Shown: positions 8,953-18,667 of the stretch, in pieces
Layout of the letters: each line of letters opens with the position of its first letter
Numbering within the stretch: position 1 is the first letter of the stretch
Origin: Vibrio ulleungensis
GTDB taxonomy: Bacteria > Pseudomonadota > Gammaproteobacteria > Enterobacterales > Vibrionaceae
Assembly (NCBI RefSeq): GCF_016900875.1
Contig: NZ_JAFEUM010000001.1
Span: 62,001-126,000 of the forward strand
Length of the DNA: 64,000 nt
Reading direction: 5' to 3'
Notes under the pieces: model-generated
What the model saw: the letters and a program-made list of their open reading frames with translations, nothing else
Told to the model about the DNA's origin: nothing
The model's database searches: none
Translations under genes and position numbers: made by a program

Positions 8953-9606
8953 ATGACTCAACATTACCAAGCTTTTATTTTCGACATGGACGGTGTCCTG
9001 CTCGATTCTGAGCCTTTTTGGCGTCGTTCACAAATTGAACTACTGCGAGAAATGGGCCACACCATCACTATTGATGATTGCATTGCAAACACAATGGGAA
9101 AGCGTATCGACGACATAGCGAAGTGCTGGATAAAACGCTTCAAACTAGCGCTAACCGTTGAAGAGTTAGCCCAGTCAATTCTCAATAGAACCATTACGTT
9201 GATTTCTAAAGAAGCCATCGCAACCGAAGGGTTACATCACTTGGTTGGCTATCTAAAGACGACACCATTAAAGATTGGCCTAGCAACGTCATCAAGTCAG
9301 GCTGTCATTGACGCGGTGGTTAATACGCTAGGACTCAATGAGGAGTTCGACGTTACCTTAAGTGCCGATGAAGTGGTTAATGGCAAGCCGGCACCCGATG
9401 TCTATTTAGAAGTGTGCCGCCGTCTGGAGGTCGATCCAACATTGTGCTTTGCCTTAGAAGATAGCTTAACAGGTGTCAAAGCAGCCGTTGCCTCCGGTGC
9501 AATAACAATCGCCAAACCTGAATTCGAGGGTGCTGACTTCGATATTGCCCGCTATCAAGTCAGTCATTTATCGGAAGTGATTGATATTGTCGATCAGCTA
9601 ATCTAA
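8953..9606 (+). CDS. HAD phosphatase, YniC/HxpB-like
   Basis: 217 residues. It shows the beta-phosphoglucomutase-like HAD pattern: AFIFDMDGVLLDSEPFW (nucleophile and acid Asp), the helical cap, ATSSSQ (motif II), GKPAPDVYLE (motif III Lys) and LEDSLTGVKAA (motif IV). Length and motifs match sugar-phosphate phosphatases such as E. coli YniC (hexitol phosphatase B, 2-deoxyglucose-6-phosphatase). ATG 8953 follows the yaeR stop by 10 bases; an upstream start at 8839 would overlap yaeR and is not supported by the family. The stop overlaps that of the convergent LacI gene by 4 bases. Confidence 0.83.
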   Translation: MTQHYQAFIFDMDGVLLDSEPFWRRSQIELLREMGHTITIDDCIANTMGKRIDDIAKCWIKRFKLALTVEELAQSILNRTITLISKEAIATEGLHHLVGYLKTTPLKIGLATSSSQAVIDAVVNTLGLNEEFDVTLSADEVVNGKPAPDVYLEVCRRLEVDPTLCFALEDSLTGVKAAVASGAITIAKPEFEGADFDIARYQVSHLSEVIDIVDQLI

Positions 9607-10625
9607 CTATCTGGATCCGTTTTAACTTGACTGTCTGATTGGCGGGGAACAATGGTAGCGACGTACCAATTGCGTGTATCAAATTGCATATTTTCTAATT
9701 TGTTGAGCATTAACTTCGCCATCTCTTCGCCAACGGCAAGCGTATCGTAGCTTAAAGAGGTAATTGACGGCTTGCTGTAGCGGCTGTGTTCATAATCACC
9801 ATAACCGGCAATCGCTACATCAATACCGGGCTGATACCCAAGCTCTTCACATGCGGCAATAGTGCCAAGTGCCATGGTATCGTCAGCGCACAGGATTGAC
9901 GTAGGGCGTTTGGCCAAAGACATCACTTCTTTGGTCATCGCCATAGCGGCATCTTCATTGAGTTCACCATTGAGTAACCACTTATCATTGACCTCAAGGT
10001 TGGCCTCACGCATTGCTTTCAAATAGCCCTGCTGACGCGCCTGAGAAAGCGTTAGCTCGATTGGCGCATCCAAAAATGCTATCCGTGTGTGTCCCAGGTT
10101 AATCTGCCGCTTGGTTAATTCGTAAAATGCTTGTTGATTGTCTACATCGACAAAACTCTCTGAATCAAATCCCTCGATAAACCCATGACATACGAAAGGA
10201 AAATTCTGATCCGTAAGCATTTTAATGCGTGCGTCGTCGCTGCGAGTTCTTACAATAAACAATCCATCCACTAATCCCCCACTGGTTAATTGAGAGTACA
10301 CCTGCTGCTCATCTTGAGATTCAGAAATAGTGGTTACGATTAATTGATAGTCATACTTACTGAGTAAGGCTGCCGCTCCTGCCAAAACTTTAGAAAAGGC
10401 GGGGGACACAAACATCCTAGAGGCAGCAGGCAAAATGATCCCGACATTGCGAGAACGCCCGGATGCAAGGCGTTTAGCGGTCGGATTGGCACGATAACCA
10501 AGCTCCTGCGCCGCCGCTAACACCTTTTTACGCGTGTTGGCATTGACGTCGCTATAGCCATTGAGCGCCCGCGATACCGTCGACTTTGATAAGCCCAAAT
10601 GTTCTGCAAGTTTCTTAATTGACAT
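9603..10625 (-). CDS. LacI-family repressor of the adjacent sugar/solute locus
   Basis: 340 residues. An N-terminal LacI helix-turn-helix (SIKKLAEHLGLSKSTVSRALNG) with hinge (NPTAKRLASGRSRNVGIILP) precedes a periplasmic-binding-protein-like effector domain. It lies directly downstream of, and in the same direction as, the ABC/phosphorylase genes, separated by 166 bases. The AAAACCGGTTTT-type palindromes between the phosphorylase and glycosyltransferase genes (16996-17013, 17127-17140) are the kind of site such a repressor binds; linking them to this protein is inference from position. In E. coli the comparable ycj locus also has a LacI-type gene (ycjW). Confidence 0.88.
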   Translation of the reverse strand: MSIKKLAEHLGLSKSTVSRALNGYSDVNANTRKKVLAAAQELGYRANPTAKRLASGRSRNVGIILPAASRMFVSPAFSKVLAGAAALLSKYDYQLIVTTISESQDEQQVYSQLTSGGLVDGLFIVRTRSDDARIKMLTDQNFPFVCHGFIEGFDSESFVDVDNQQAFYELTKRQINLGHTRIAFLDAPIELTLSQARQQGYLKAMREANLEVNDKWLLNGELNEDAAMAMTKEVMSLAKRPTSILCADDTMALGTIAACEELGYQPGIDVAIAGYGDYEHSRYSKPSITSLSYDTLAVGEEMAKLMLNKLENMQFDTRNWYVATIVPRQSDSQVKTDPDS

Positions 10626-10791
10626 TGTTTAATCCATTATCAACGAATACATCTCGAATAGCCGTATGTTGGACTCGTTTACTCACTTAGACTTCGCTCC
10701 ATAAACCATTACACGCAAGTAACAGAATTCACTTTTAACCAATTTTAACGCGAATGGGAACCCACTCATGGCCAAAGTGCGTGACCACTAC

Positions 10792-11889
10792 TTATAAGCG
10801 GCGCTGAGTTTGTTCATCAAACAGCAGCACCCTAGACAGGTCGACTAACAAGTCCATTTTCTCGCCGCGAGAAATCTCCGAGCGAAGATCCAGTCGAGCT
10901 TTAACCTTATCGTCACCAAGATGGAACAGCACTTCCTTATCAAACCCCATTGGCTCTACAAGTTCGATATCGACCTCGCTAAAGTTAAAGGTCGCCTCGC
11001 CATCAGAAAAGAACGCCTTGTCATTAAAAAAGTCAGGTCGGATCCCAACTTTAACCGGCAATCCTTCCCCATCAATAGGTTCATCAAAACTCACATTGGT
11101 GAGTTGCTGCCGTGGTAGAGAGTAGTTCCCGAGTTGTAAGTGGTCACTATAAAGACGACCATCCATTATATTCATCGACGGCGAGCCAATGAATGTGGCC
11201 ACAAAGATGTTTATAGGATTAAGGAATATATCCATTGGCGAACCCACTTGCTCGATAATCCCATCACGGATCACCACAACTTTATCGGCCAAGGTCATCG
11301 CCTCTACTTGGTCATGGGTAACGTACACACTTGTTCGACCAAATTGGTGATGTATCTGCGCAATTTCAGTTCGCATATGGTTGCGAAGTTTCGCATCAAG
11401 GTTAGATAGTGGCTCGTCGAATAAAAAGCAGTCGGCATCACGAACAATCGCCCGCCCCATCGCCACACGTTGACGTTGTCCACCCGAAAGATCTGCCGGT
11501 TTGCGTTTAAGATACTCTTCCAGTTTAAGCATCTTCGCTACATCGTTTAAGCGCTGCTGAATTTCAGCTTCCTTCATCTTTAATCGGCGCAGCGCAAACA
11601 CGATATTTTCTTCGACTGTTTTATGTGGGTATAGCGCGTAGTTTTGGAACACCATCGCTAGATTGCGATTTTGCGGTTCTATATCATTCACCACGCGCTC
11701 GCCAATCGTAATCTCGCCCGATGTTGGTTGTTCTAAGCCCGCAATCATGCGCAATGTGGTCGACTTTCCGCAACCTGATGGCCCAACTAGTACAACAAAT
11801 TCGCCGTCATCAATATCCAGGCTGATATCTTTAACGACTTTGGTATCACCATAGTTTTTTACGATATTTTTCAGAGAAATTGCCGCCAT
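10792..11889 (-). CDS. Carbohydrate ABC importer ATP-binding protein (MalK/UgpC type)
   Basis: 365 residues. Walker [10 protein letters not shown] (about 37-45), Q-loop [13 protein letters not shown], signature [14 protein letters not shown], Walker [17 protein letters not shown] and the switch His in YVTHDQVEA are intact. The C-terminal third is the TOBE/regulatory extension found in MalK-type subunits ([21 protein letters not shown]). It should energise the two permeases encoded just upstream (4-base gap). The ATG at 11889 has AAAGG upstream. This is the last gene of the phosphorylase/ABC operon; only the LacI gene lies further downstream. Confidence 0.93.
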   Translation of the reverse strand: MAAISLKNIVKNYGDTKVVKDISLDIDDGEFVVLVGPSGCGKSTTLRMIAGLEQPTSGEITIGERVVNDIEPQNRNLAMVFQNYALYPHKTVEENIVFALRRLKMKEAEIQQRLNDVAKMLKLEEYLKRKPADLSGGQRQRVAMGRAIVRDADCFLFDEPLSNLDAKLRNHMRTEIAQIHHQFGRTSVYVTHDQVEAMTLADKVVVIRDGIIEQVGSPMDIFLNPINIFVATFIGSPSMNIMDGRLYSDHLQLGNYSLPRQQLTNVSFDEPIDGEGLPVKVGIRPDFFNDKAFFSDGEATFNFSEVDIELVEPMGFDKEVLFHLGDDKVKARLDLRSEISRGEKMDLLVDLSRVLLFDEQTQRRL

Positions 11890-11893
11890 AATA

Positions 11894-12856
11894 TTAACCT
11901 TTTACCCCGCCGTCCGTTTTACCACCGTCCATATGACGCATTGCGAATAAGAAACAGATCACAACTGGGGCTAAGGTCAGCATGGAAGCTGCCATGATTC
12001 GGTCCCAAATTGCATTCTTTGACACAAACAGTTCTTGCAAAGCCAGCGGCAAGGTATAGAACTCTTTAAATTGCTTTAAAAATACCGATGCAAACAGGTA
12101 CTCGTTCCATCCAATAATGAAGCAGTACATAAACACTGTCGCCAACATAGGCAAAGACAACGGCAGCACCACTTTCCAGATAGCTTGTTTACGTGAGTAG
12201 CCATCCATCATCGCCGCTTCTTCTAACGCAAACGGGATGCTGCGAAAATAATTACCCAGCATATACAAGGCCACCGGCAGGGTTTGAACGATGTAAATCG
12301 CAAACAGGCTTATCACGCTGCCCCACATAGAGGTTGCCAGCCCCACATTCACCGCCATTTGATACAGCGGCACCATTAAAAGGACGCCGCCGACCATATA
12401 CACAAACAGTACTGAGCGTTGCACAATCACTTGCCCTGAAAACTGCAATCGACTGATCGAATACGCCCCCATAACTGCGAAAACCAACGACACCGCCGCC
12501 GCACCTGCCGAAATCAAAAAACTGTTGAGCATATAGCGCCCAAACGGGAACACGTCGCTGGTATCGGTGTATTTGGCCAATATCGCGTCTTTCTTGTTTT
12601 GCGGTATTTTGGGGTTATCGAGAATTTTCTTAATCGCCGCCGGGACTTCGACCTCTTTTTGCTCAGCCAAACCCAGCAGTTCTTTGTACGCATCCAAGTT
12701 GACGACTTGAGGGATGAGTGACGGGTTTCCCCAATCAAACTGATGCTTTAGCGAGGTTGACAATATTTGCGCAAAGGGCAACAAACAAAAGCTCACTAGC
12801 AGCATAATAGCGACCCAAAACCCCACTCGACTTTTCCATGTTTTTCTACCTAACAT
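11894..12856 (-). CDS. Carbohydrate ABC permease, MalG type
   Basis: 320 residues with six predicted membrane helices. The EAA loop that docks on the ATPase is readable as [26 protein letters not shown] soluble insertion after the first helix (about residues 50-110, rich in Lys and Asp) makes it longer than typical MalG-like subunits. It lies 6 bases after the MalF-type gene. The ribosome binding site is weak, so expression may depend on translational coupling with the upstream gene. Confidence 0.9.
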   Translation of the reverse strand: MLGRKTWKSRVGFWVAIMLLVSFCLLPFAQILSTSLKHQFDWGNPSLIPQVVNLDAYKELLGLAEQKEVEVPAAIKKILDNPKIPQNKKDAILAKYTDTSDVFPFGRYMLNSFLISAGAAAVSLVFAVMGAYSISRLQFSGQVIVQRSVLFVYMVGGVLLMVPLYQMAVNVGLATSMWGSVISLFAIYIVQTLPVALYMLGNYFRSIPFALEEAAMMDGYSRKQAIWKVVLPLSLPMLATVFMYCFIIGWNEYLFASVFLKQFKEFYTLPLALQELFVSKNAIWDRIMAASMLTLAPVVICFLFAMRHMDGGKTDGGVKG

Positions 12857-12862
12857 TGAGGA

Positions 12863-13726
12863 TCACCACTTCAGAATTTTCTTAACGTAGAACCAAATCA
12901 GCACACACAACACCGCAAACTGGATCACCGAGGTCGCGGCTGCAAGACCCTGATCTATCACGCCCGTAAACGCTTGGTAGTAGGTAAATACCGGTAGTGT
13001 TTGAACATTGGGAGCCAGTAAGAACACATCTTCAAATCGATTTAAGTTCCAGATAAGGCGTAAAATGACCACGGTCGCCAATACAAAGTAAATCTCAGGC
13101 AGAGTGACATGAAAAAAGCGTCCAATCGGCCCATAGCCATCAATGGCTGCCGCTTCATATTGATCTTTAGGAATGGACGAAAGTTTTGAAAGGATCAGTA
13201 AGTAAGCAATAGGAAAGTGCTTCCACACATCAAATAAAATCACCACCCATACCGCTGTGTCAGGTTCGCCAATCAAATTTGCACGGGCGTCCCAAAGGTG
13301 GAGAACGTCTACCATTAGCCAGTTAAAAACCCCGTTAACGGGATCAAATAAAAATTGCCAACCAAACACCACCGAAATTACCGGGGCAAAATAGGGCATT
13401 AAAATCGCGGCGCTGACCAGTCCCCGCCCTTTAAACGGCTCTCGCATTAGCAATGCTACAGCCAGCCCTAACACTGTGGTTCCAACTACGGTACCCAATA
13501 GATAAATGCTTGTTGTACCGATTGACGAATAATAGTCTGGGTTGGACAACAGTCGAGCGTAGTTTTCGACGCCGACAAAGGTTTTGTCGCCATTGAGTTT
13601 GACGTCAAAAAAGCTTAGATAAACATTAAATACAATTGGATAGAGTATCAAAAGCCCAATAATGGCTAGGGTTGGTGCCACCAACTTCCAACCTAACCGT
13701 GCTTCTGCTCTCTCTAATGGAGTCAT
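12863..13726 (-). CDS. Carbohydrate ABC permease, MalF type
   Basis: 287 residues with six predicted membrane helices. The EAA motif is present as YEAAAIDGYGPIGRFFHVTLPEI. AAGGAT precedes the ATG at 13726. It forms the membrane channel with the MalG-type partner encoded 6 bases downstream. It is separated by 110 bases from the binding-protein gene, a gap holding a stable intercistronic hairpin that probably sets the binding protein to permease ratio. Confidence 0.91.
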   Translation of the reverse strand: MTPLERAEARLGWKLVAPTLAIIGLLILYPIVFNVYLSFFDVKLNGDKTFVGVENYARLLSNPDYYSSIGTTSIYLLGTVVGTTVLGLAVALLMREPFKGRGLVSAAILMPYFAPVISVVFGWQFLFDPVNGVFNWLMVDVLHLWDARANLIGEPDTAVWVVILFDVWKHFPIAYLLILSKLSSIPKDQYEAAAIDGYGPIGRFFHVTLPEIYFVLATVVILRLIWNLNRFEDVFLLAPNVQTLPVFTYYQAFTGVIDQGLAAATSVIQFAVLCVLIWFYVKKILKW

Positions 13727-13799
13727 GCATCCTTCCTATCGAGACAGTTTCCTGAAGAAATGTTGCGCAATCCGATGCGCTGCTCGTCGACGTACTGAC

Positions 13800-13829
13800 A
13801 AGGCGTTGGCACAAATGCACCAACGCCTT
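13800..13829 (-). promoter_or_regulatory. Intercistronic hairpin after the binding-protein gene
   Basis: AAGGCGTTGG (13800-13809) and CCAACGCCTT (13820-13829) form a 10-bp perfect stem with a 10-base loop, starting 7 bases after the binding-protein stop codon. No T run follows in the transcribed strand, so it looks like an mRNA-stabilising or partial attenuation element rather than a full terminator. Hairpins at this position are known in other binding-protein operons such as malE-malF. Confidence 0.6.
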
Positions 13830-13836
13830 TGCTCTA

Positions 13837-15180
13837 CTACTTAGCCACTTGCATCATCTGCTCTTCGGCCCAATCTAACGACGCTTGTGTGTCTTTATCT
13901 TCGATTACGGCGCTGTAAATCATACGAGGGATGATCTGCTTGGAGAATATTTCACCAGATTCTGGGAACGCTTTTCCGTCCACAATGGAGAAATTCTTAA
14001 TGTTCTCAAATCCAGCAATGATCTCTTTGATCGACTCTTTACCATAATTGGCAAAGATTCCTTTAGGATCGTTTAAGAACTCATCAGTTTCTGCAATATC
14101 GCGCAGCATTGGCAAGTGACCACCCGGTGCCATATGAGAGTAGGCAACCACTTGGTCACGTTCATTCATGTATTCGATGAACGCTTTTGTGGCATCGACT
14201 TCCGCTTGATTGTCGTTTTTCATGATTGAAAAGCCGACCAAAGTACCGAACGTCGACGGACTGGTGTGAGTAATGGTTGTCGCCAATCGAGTATTTTTCG
14301 CCAAATCAGGGTCAAAGGTTGCACCTTTGAGGTCGCTGAAGTTTTCGTTACTCAGTGAGCTTGCCGCGGCTTCAGCTAGTGCAATGTCATCCATGATGTA
14401 GGTGGAATAGAAAAACATCGCCAGCTTACCTTGCAAGTAATAGTCTCTGGCGCGCCAAGTTTGTGGTCCAGGGGGCGTATATTGTGACAAGGTTTTATAG
14501 AAATCGAGCACCTCTTTTTGAGCTTCTGAATTGAATATCAGCTTGCCGTTTCGATCGAACTGCGGCGCGTCATTAGACAGAGCAAACTGGGTATAGACCT
14601 GCTCGGCATAACTGTCGGCCTTAGTGCCGATCAATATTCCGTATTGATTCTCTTTTGGGTTGTTAAAGTGCTTTGCCGCTTTCTCGATACTTTCCCACGT
14701 AGTTGGCGGCTCTAAGCCAGCTTCTTCAAACCAGTCAGCGCGGTACCAAATGCCTTGTACCCAACCACGATAGGGCAATGCCACATATTGTTTTTTAGCC
14801 GGATCCTCTACCAGTTTTAACGCGCCGGTATAGAAACGGTCGATCCCTACGTTATTAATCACTTCTGTTGTCGCTTCAAGATCTACAATGCCTTGCTCTG
14901 AAAACGCTAGAGATAAGTTTGAGCCCACTTCTATCATGTCGGGTAACGTATTTGACGCGGCCGCAGCAGCGATTTGTTTCGGTATATCGTTTTCATCGAC
15001 CGCGACCAGCTTAATATCGATGCCAGGGTTCAGCGCTTCGAATACATCAGCCATAACCTCGATGGTTTGCATTCGATCAGACTGAGTTTGCGTCGTCCAA
15101 TATTCGACTGTTGTCATCGCTAGGCTGCTCATGGACATTCCTGCTGCAGCGAGTCCTAACGTTAGCGTCTTCAGTTTCAT
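13837..15180 (-). CDS. ABC transporter solute-binding protein (family 1, sugar type)
   Basis: 447 residues. A signal peptide (MKLKTLTLGLAAAGMSMSSLA) is followed by a sugar-type binding protein starting TTVEYWTTQTQSDRMQTIEVM, with family segments such as YVALPYRGWVQGIWYRADWFEEAGL and AMFFYSTYIM. AGGA precedes the ATG at 15180. It is periplasmic, without a lipobox, and delivers substrate to the MalF/MalG-type permeases. By context the substrate is a glucosylated small molecule acted on by the phosphorylase encoded upstream (for example glucosylglycerate, glucosylglycerol or sucrose). Confidence 0.9.
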   Translation of the reverse strand: MKLKTLTLGLAAAGMSMSSLAMTTVEYWTTQTQSDRMQTIEVMADVFEALNPGIDIKLVAVDENDIPKQIAAAAASNTLPDMIEVGSNLSLAFSEQGIVDLEATTEVINNVGIDRFYTGALKLVEDPAKKQYVALPYRGWVQGIWYRADWFEEAGLEPPTTWESIEKAAKHFNNPKENQYGILIGTKADSYAEQVYTQFALSNDAPQFDRNGKLIFNSEAQKEVLDFYKTLSQYTPPGPQTWRARDYYLQGKLAMFFYSTYIMDDIALAEAAASSLSNENFSDLKGATFDPDLAKNTRLATTITHTSPSTFGTLVGFSIMKNDNQAEVDATKAFIEYMNERDQVVAYSHMAPGGHLPMLRDIAETDEFLNDPKGIFANYGKESIKEIIAGFENIKNFSIVDGKAFPESGEIFSKQIIPRMIYSAVIEDKDTQASLDWAEEQMMQVAK

Positions 15181-15263
15181 GTTTATGTCCTTATTTGTAG
15201 GGTCTGTCTTATTATTCCCCTTTGGGGGTTGTGCGCACCGCGATGTTGGCGCTGCGCAAAATC

Positions 15264-16964
15264 TTATTGATGTTTAAGCCATAACACCTGATAGGGTTGT
15301 ATGGTTAACAGTTGAGCTACACGCGTGCCAGAGAGCAAGTCAATATTAAGTCCAGCCAGCAATTTCGTGCTGTCGAGCTCCAACTGCTGCGCGCTAATAT
15401 TGATCACCACAGCAAGAGATTCATCACGCACCAATGTCACAAGCCTTGTGTCCACATCGACCACCCGCTGTGATGTACTGGGCGAAAACGCTACCTCACT
15501 GCACCGTACGGTCAGTAGTACCTTAAATCTAGAAAGCACTTGGCTTCGTCTCGAGTTAGGCTCAGCTAAGCTTTTATCCAGTGATTGACGATGCAGCTTT
15601 TCTCTATTAATTGCGCGGTTATAGCCCAACTTTTGTAAGCCTTGTTGATCATTTAGCGAGCCTAAAAGGCTATGAATGTAAATTCCGGGAACGCCAGCCA
15701 TTGACAGCAATATTGCCTGCGCAGCCATAAAACGATCTAAATTAGTCTTATCGTCACAAGCGGGATCGCTGATGGCATCAAAGTAGTTTATGTTGAGCTC
15801 GTAAGGGCTTTGCGTTCCATCACCATTGTCTTTATAAGACACCCGTCCACCATTTCGCTGAACAACGTTTAGCAAAGAGTCCACTTGTTGTTTATTCAAT
15901 ATGCCTTCAACAGGTCGCACACCAATGCCGTCATGAGAGGCCAAGAAGTTAAAGAAGGTGGTGCCAGGCGAGCTAGGTTCTAACTCGCTCATCCAGCGCA
16001 TAATAATGCTGCTATCGCCAGTTTGCAGGGTGTGAAGAGTTAACGGGGGCAATGGAAACTGATACACAAGGTGCGCTTCGTTATCCCCACTGCCAAAGTA
16101 GCTGATGTTGTCCTGATGAGGAACATTGGTTTCGGTGATCAACTTTACCTGAGGAGCCGCGACATCCAGTATTGCGCGCATGGCCTGCACCAACGCATGA
16201 GTCTGCGGTTGGTGAATACACGGGGTATCTAATTCTTTCCACATAAACCCAATGGCGTCTAAGCGAATAAATGACGCACCTTGTTCGGCATAAAACAGCA
16301 ATAACTCGACGATTTTCTGAAACACATTTGGACTGCGAAAGTTAAGGTCGATTTGATCGTCACTAAACGTTGTCCATATATGTTTTACCCCGCGTGAGGT
16401 TTCAAAAGGAGTCAGTAAGGGAAGCGCTCGAGGTCGAGTCACGGAGCTGTAATCGCGATCCGGATTCGCTTCGGTGAAGAAATCAATATACTGGAGATCT
16501 CCATTAAGATACCCCTGAAACCATTCACTAGACTTAGAGATATGATTAATCACTCCATCGAGCATCAAGTCATAGTGCTCGGCCAATTCGTGAATATCAT
16601 TCCAATCCCCCAGCTGTGAATTAATTTTCCAATAATCTACAACTGAGAAACCATCATCTGACGTATACGGAAAACAAGGCAGGATATGAACCGCTGAAAG
16701 CACCTCTTTTACGTGCTTATCCAGAAATCGCTTAAGCGCCGTAAGGGACGACACGCCTTCCTCAAGAATAGAGTCACCGTAAGTGATGAGCATGACATCT
16801 TTCTGATCAACCCAATCACCCATTACATGCCCTATAGCGTTGTCAGAGGCAACGTCGACAAGCTTTGGCAATAATTGCTTAAGTTGCGCAGGCGAATACA
16901 CACCAGCAAGTATTTGCTGAAGGTCACGATGAAGTGCACTACGTTGTTTGAAATCTAAGGCCAT
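15264..16964 (-). CDS. GH13 subfamily 18 phosphorylase, glucosylglycerate phosphorylase-like
   Basis: 566 residues. A retaining phosphorylase of the sucrose-phosphorylase group: it cleaves a glucoside with phosphate to give glucose 1-phosphate. Visible elements are LPCFPYTSDDGFSVVDY, the nucleophile region FIRLDAIGFMWKE, the acid/base region LITETNVPHQDNISYFG, and FNFLASHDGIGVRPVEG. Length and the GFMWKELDTPCIH segment fit E. coli YcjM (glucosylglycerate phosphorylase, about 560 residues) better than classical sucrose phosphorylases (about 490-500). That assignment is from memory of the family. AAGGG precedes the ATG, and the first gene of the operon starts 32 bases from a perfect LacI-type operator. 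Confidence 0.82.
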   Translation of the reverse strand: MALDFKQRSALHRDLQQILAGVYSPAQLKQLLPKLVDVASDNAIGHVMGDWVDQKDVMLITYGDSILEEGVSSLTALKRFLDKHVKEVLSAVHILPCFPYTSDDGFSVVDYWKINSQLGDWNDIHELAEHYDLMLDGVINHISKSSEWFQGYLNGDLQYIDFFTEANPDRDYSSVTRPRALPLLTPFETSRGVKHIWTTFSDDQIDLNFRSPNVFQKIVELLLFYAEQGASFIRLDAIGFMWKELDTPCIHQPQTHALVQAMRAILDVAAPQVKLITETNVPHQDNISYFGSGDNEAHLVYQFPLPPLTLHTLQTGDSSIIMRWMSELEPSSPGTTFFNFLASHDGIGVRPVEGILNKQQVDSLLNVVQRNGGRVSYKDNGDGTQSPYELNINYFDAISDPACDDKTNLDRFMAAQAILLSMAGVPGIYIHSLLGSLNDQQGLQKLGYNRAINREKLHRQSLDKSLAEPNSRRSQVLSRFKVLLTVRCSEVAFSPSTSQRVVDVDTRLVTLVRDESLAVVINISAQQLELDSTKLLAGLNIDLLSGTRVAQLLTIQPYQVLWLKHQ

Positions 16965-16995
16965 TTTTGTCCCTTAAAAACTAAACATTCTCACT

Positions 16996-17013
16996 ACCAA
17001 AACCGGTTTTGGT
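16996..17013. promoter_or_regulatory. LacI-type operator, site 1 (perfect 18-bp palindrome)
   Basis: ACCAAAACC followed by GGTTTTGGT. It has the central CpG-like CCGG and A/T-rich arms typical of LacI/GalR-family operators. It lies 32 bases upstream of the phosphorylase ATG, where bound repressor would block promoter or initial transcription. Confidence 0.8.
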
Positions 17014-17126
17014 GTCTAATCAAAAAAAAGTGACTCGGTGTCGTCACTCGTTTGCAAATTTGAATGGACTGAGTCTAGGCGCCAAAATGCGATTAATATT
17101 TGACCAAGATCGCACTATTCGAAAAA

Positions 17127-17140
17127 CAAAACCGGTTCTG
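17127..17140. promoter_or_regulatory. LacI-type operator, site 2 (one mismatch)
   Basis: CAAAACC followed by GGTTCTG, a 14-bp palindrome with one mismatch that shares the AAAACCGGTT core of site 1. It is 92 bases upstream of the glycosyltransferase ATG, immediately before a possible -10 (TAATAT, 17142-17147). Centres of the two sites are about 129 bases apart, so looping or independent control of the two divergent units is possible. Confidence 0.68.
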
Positions 17141-17232
17141 CTAATATCGTGATGGTGATCAATTTTTAACCACTCAATATCTAATGTTCGACCGTAGCAA
17201 ACAACAGGTACGCTACATTAGGAAGAGTTAAT

Positions 17233-18597
17233 ATGAATGGAAGCAGAACAATGAATATATTACTTGCCCATTTTCGAGTAGGTGAAACGGATGGTGTATC
17301 TCTAGAGATGGACAAGTGGAAGTGGGCGCTAGAAAGTCTAGGACACAACGTCATATACCTTGCAGGAAGTGCCGGTAATTGTGATGCAGAGTTAATACCA
17401 GAGCTGCACTATTTGGACGCTTTTAACGACAAGATCACACAAAATTCCTACATAAAACGAACAGACTACCCCAGCGACTGTGCATTGCTAGAAGCGATTG
17501 AACGGCAAGCTGAGCGTATCGCGGTCAAAATTGAACAAGTGATCACCAAGCATCATATTGATGTCATGGTACCCAACAATATGCTGTCACTTGGTTATCA
17601 TTTACCTGCTGCGATTGGGTTAGTGAATGCCGCAATCGCCACACACACTCGCGTTATCTGCCATCACCACGATTTTCATTGGGAACGAATTAAGTACTCT
17701 CAACCCACTTCATCTGGCGTGACCAAATTGCTCGACAACTATTTCCCGCCCACTCACCCACTGATCGAGCACTGCGTGATTAATCATCTCGCACAAACGG
17801 AAATGCAATCTCGCTGCCAACTTGAGGCTACCGTGGTACCCAATGTATTTGATTTCGCTGGAAATGAATGGGGTATTGATGACTACAACCAAGATCTCCG
17901 TTCTCGTTTTAATATTCGAGCTAACGATATTCTCATCTTACAAGCCACCCGAGTGGTGGCTCGAAAAGGAATTGAGATAGCTATAGATCTCGTCGAAACT
18001 CTTATGTCACTGCGCCAACAGTTGGAAAACGCTCCTTTGTACAATGGACAAATTTTCACTAAAAACAGCCGGATCGTGCTTGTATTCGCTGGGCTGTGTG
18101 AAGAGCCAGAATACATGGAGAAGCTCAAACATAAAGCCAGTGCGCAAGGCGTCGAGCTTGAGTTCATTAATGACTGGGTCGGCCATTCTCGAAGTAATAA
18201 ACAGGGTCAAAAAATCTATTCTTTATGGGATGTGTACAGCCACGCCGATCTCATTACCTACCCAAGCCTGCTTGAAGGCTGGGGGAATCAATTTCTTGAA
18301 GGGTTAGTCGCCAAAGTCCCTATGGCGGTGTATCGCTATCCAGTTTTCGATTCAGATATTCAACAGTTTCAATTTAATATCATCGACTTGGGAAATGACC
18401 ATCAACTCGATTCCAACGGACTCGCGGTGATCAAAACAGAGCGGTTACTAAGCGCTGCACACGCGTGCCTCGAGTATTTAATAGATGGTGAAAAAAGACG
18501 AGACAGAATGGAGCAAAACTACGCCATTGGGCAACACCATTTCTCCTATAACGCTTTAAAAAGCAAGCTAAATGGGATTTTTTCCAACGCCCTTTAG
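17233..18597 (+). CDS. Glycosyltransferase, GT-B fold, family 4 type
   Basis: 454 residues. The N-terminal Rossmann domain begins MNILLAHFRVGETDGVSLEMDKWK. The C-terminal donor domain has LILQATRVVARKGIEIAIDL and the nucleotide-sugar-binding segment ADLITYPSLLEGWGNQFLEGLVAKVPMAVY, with the ExFG-like pattern of GT4. There is no signal peptide. GGAAGAG precedes ATG 17233. It is divergent from the phosphorylase operon and shares its LacI-type operators. Similar N termini occur in enzymes that make glycosylglycerate-type solutes, such as mannosylglucosylglycerate synthase, but this is recollection, not proof. It could also glycosylate another acceptor. Confidence 0.82.
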   Translation: MNGSRTMNILLAHFRVGETDGVSLEMDKWKWALESLGHNVIYLAGSAGNCDAELIPELHYLDAFNDKITQNSYIKRTDYPSDCALLEAIERQAERIAVKIEQVITKHHIDVMVPNNMLSLGYHLPAAIGLVNAAIATHTRVICHHHDFHWERIKYSQPTSSGVTKLLDNYFPPTHPLIEHCVINHLAQTEMQSRCQLEATVVPNVFDFAGNEWGIDDYNQDLRSRFNIRANDILILQATRVVARKGIEIAIDLVETLMSLRQQLENAPLYNGQIFTKNSRIVLVFAGLCEEPEYMEKLKHKASAQGVELEFINDWVGHSRSNKQGQKIYSLWDVYSHADLITYPSLLEGWGNQFLEGLVAKVPMAVYRYPVFDSDIQQFQFNIIDLGNDHQLDSNGLAVIKTERLLSAAHACLEYLIDGEKRRDRMEQNYAIGQHHFSYNALKSKLNGIFSNAL

Positions 18598-18667
18598 CAG
18601 TTGCAGTTGTGTCACATACTTTTGTGAAACACCGATCTATGATGAGACATTGTTAAATCCAATACTT

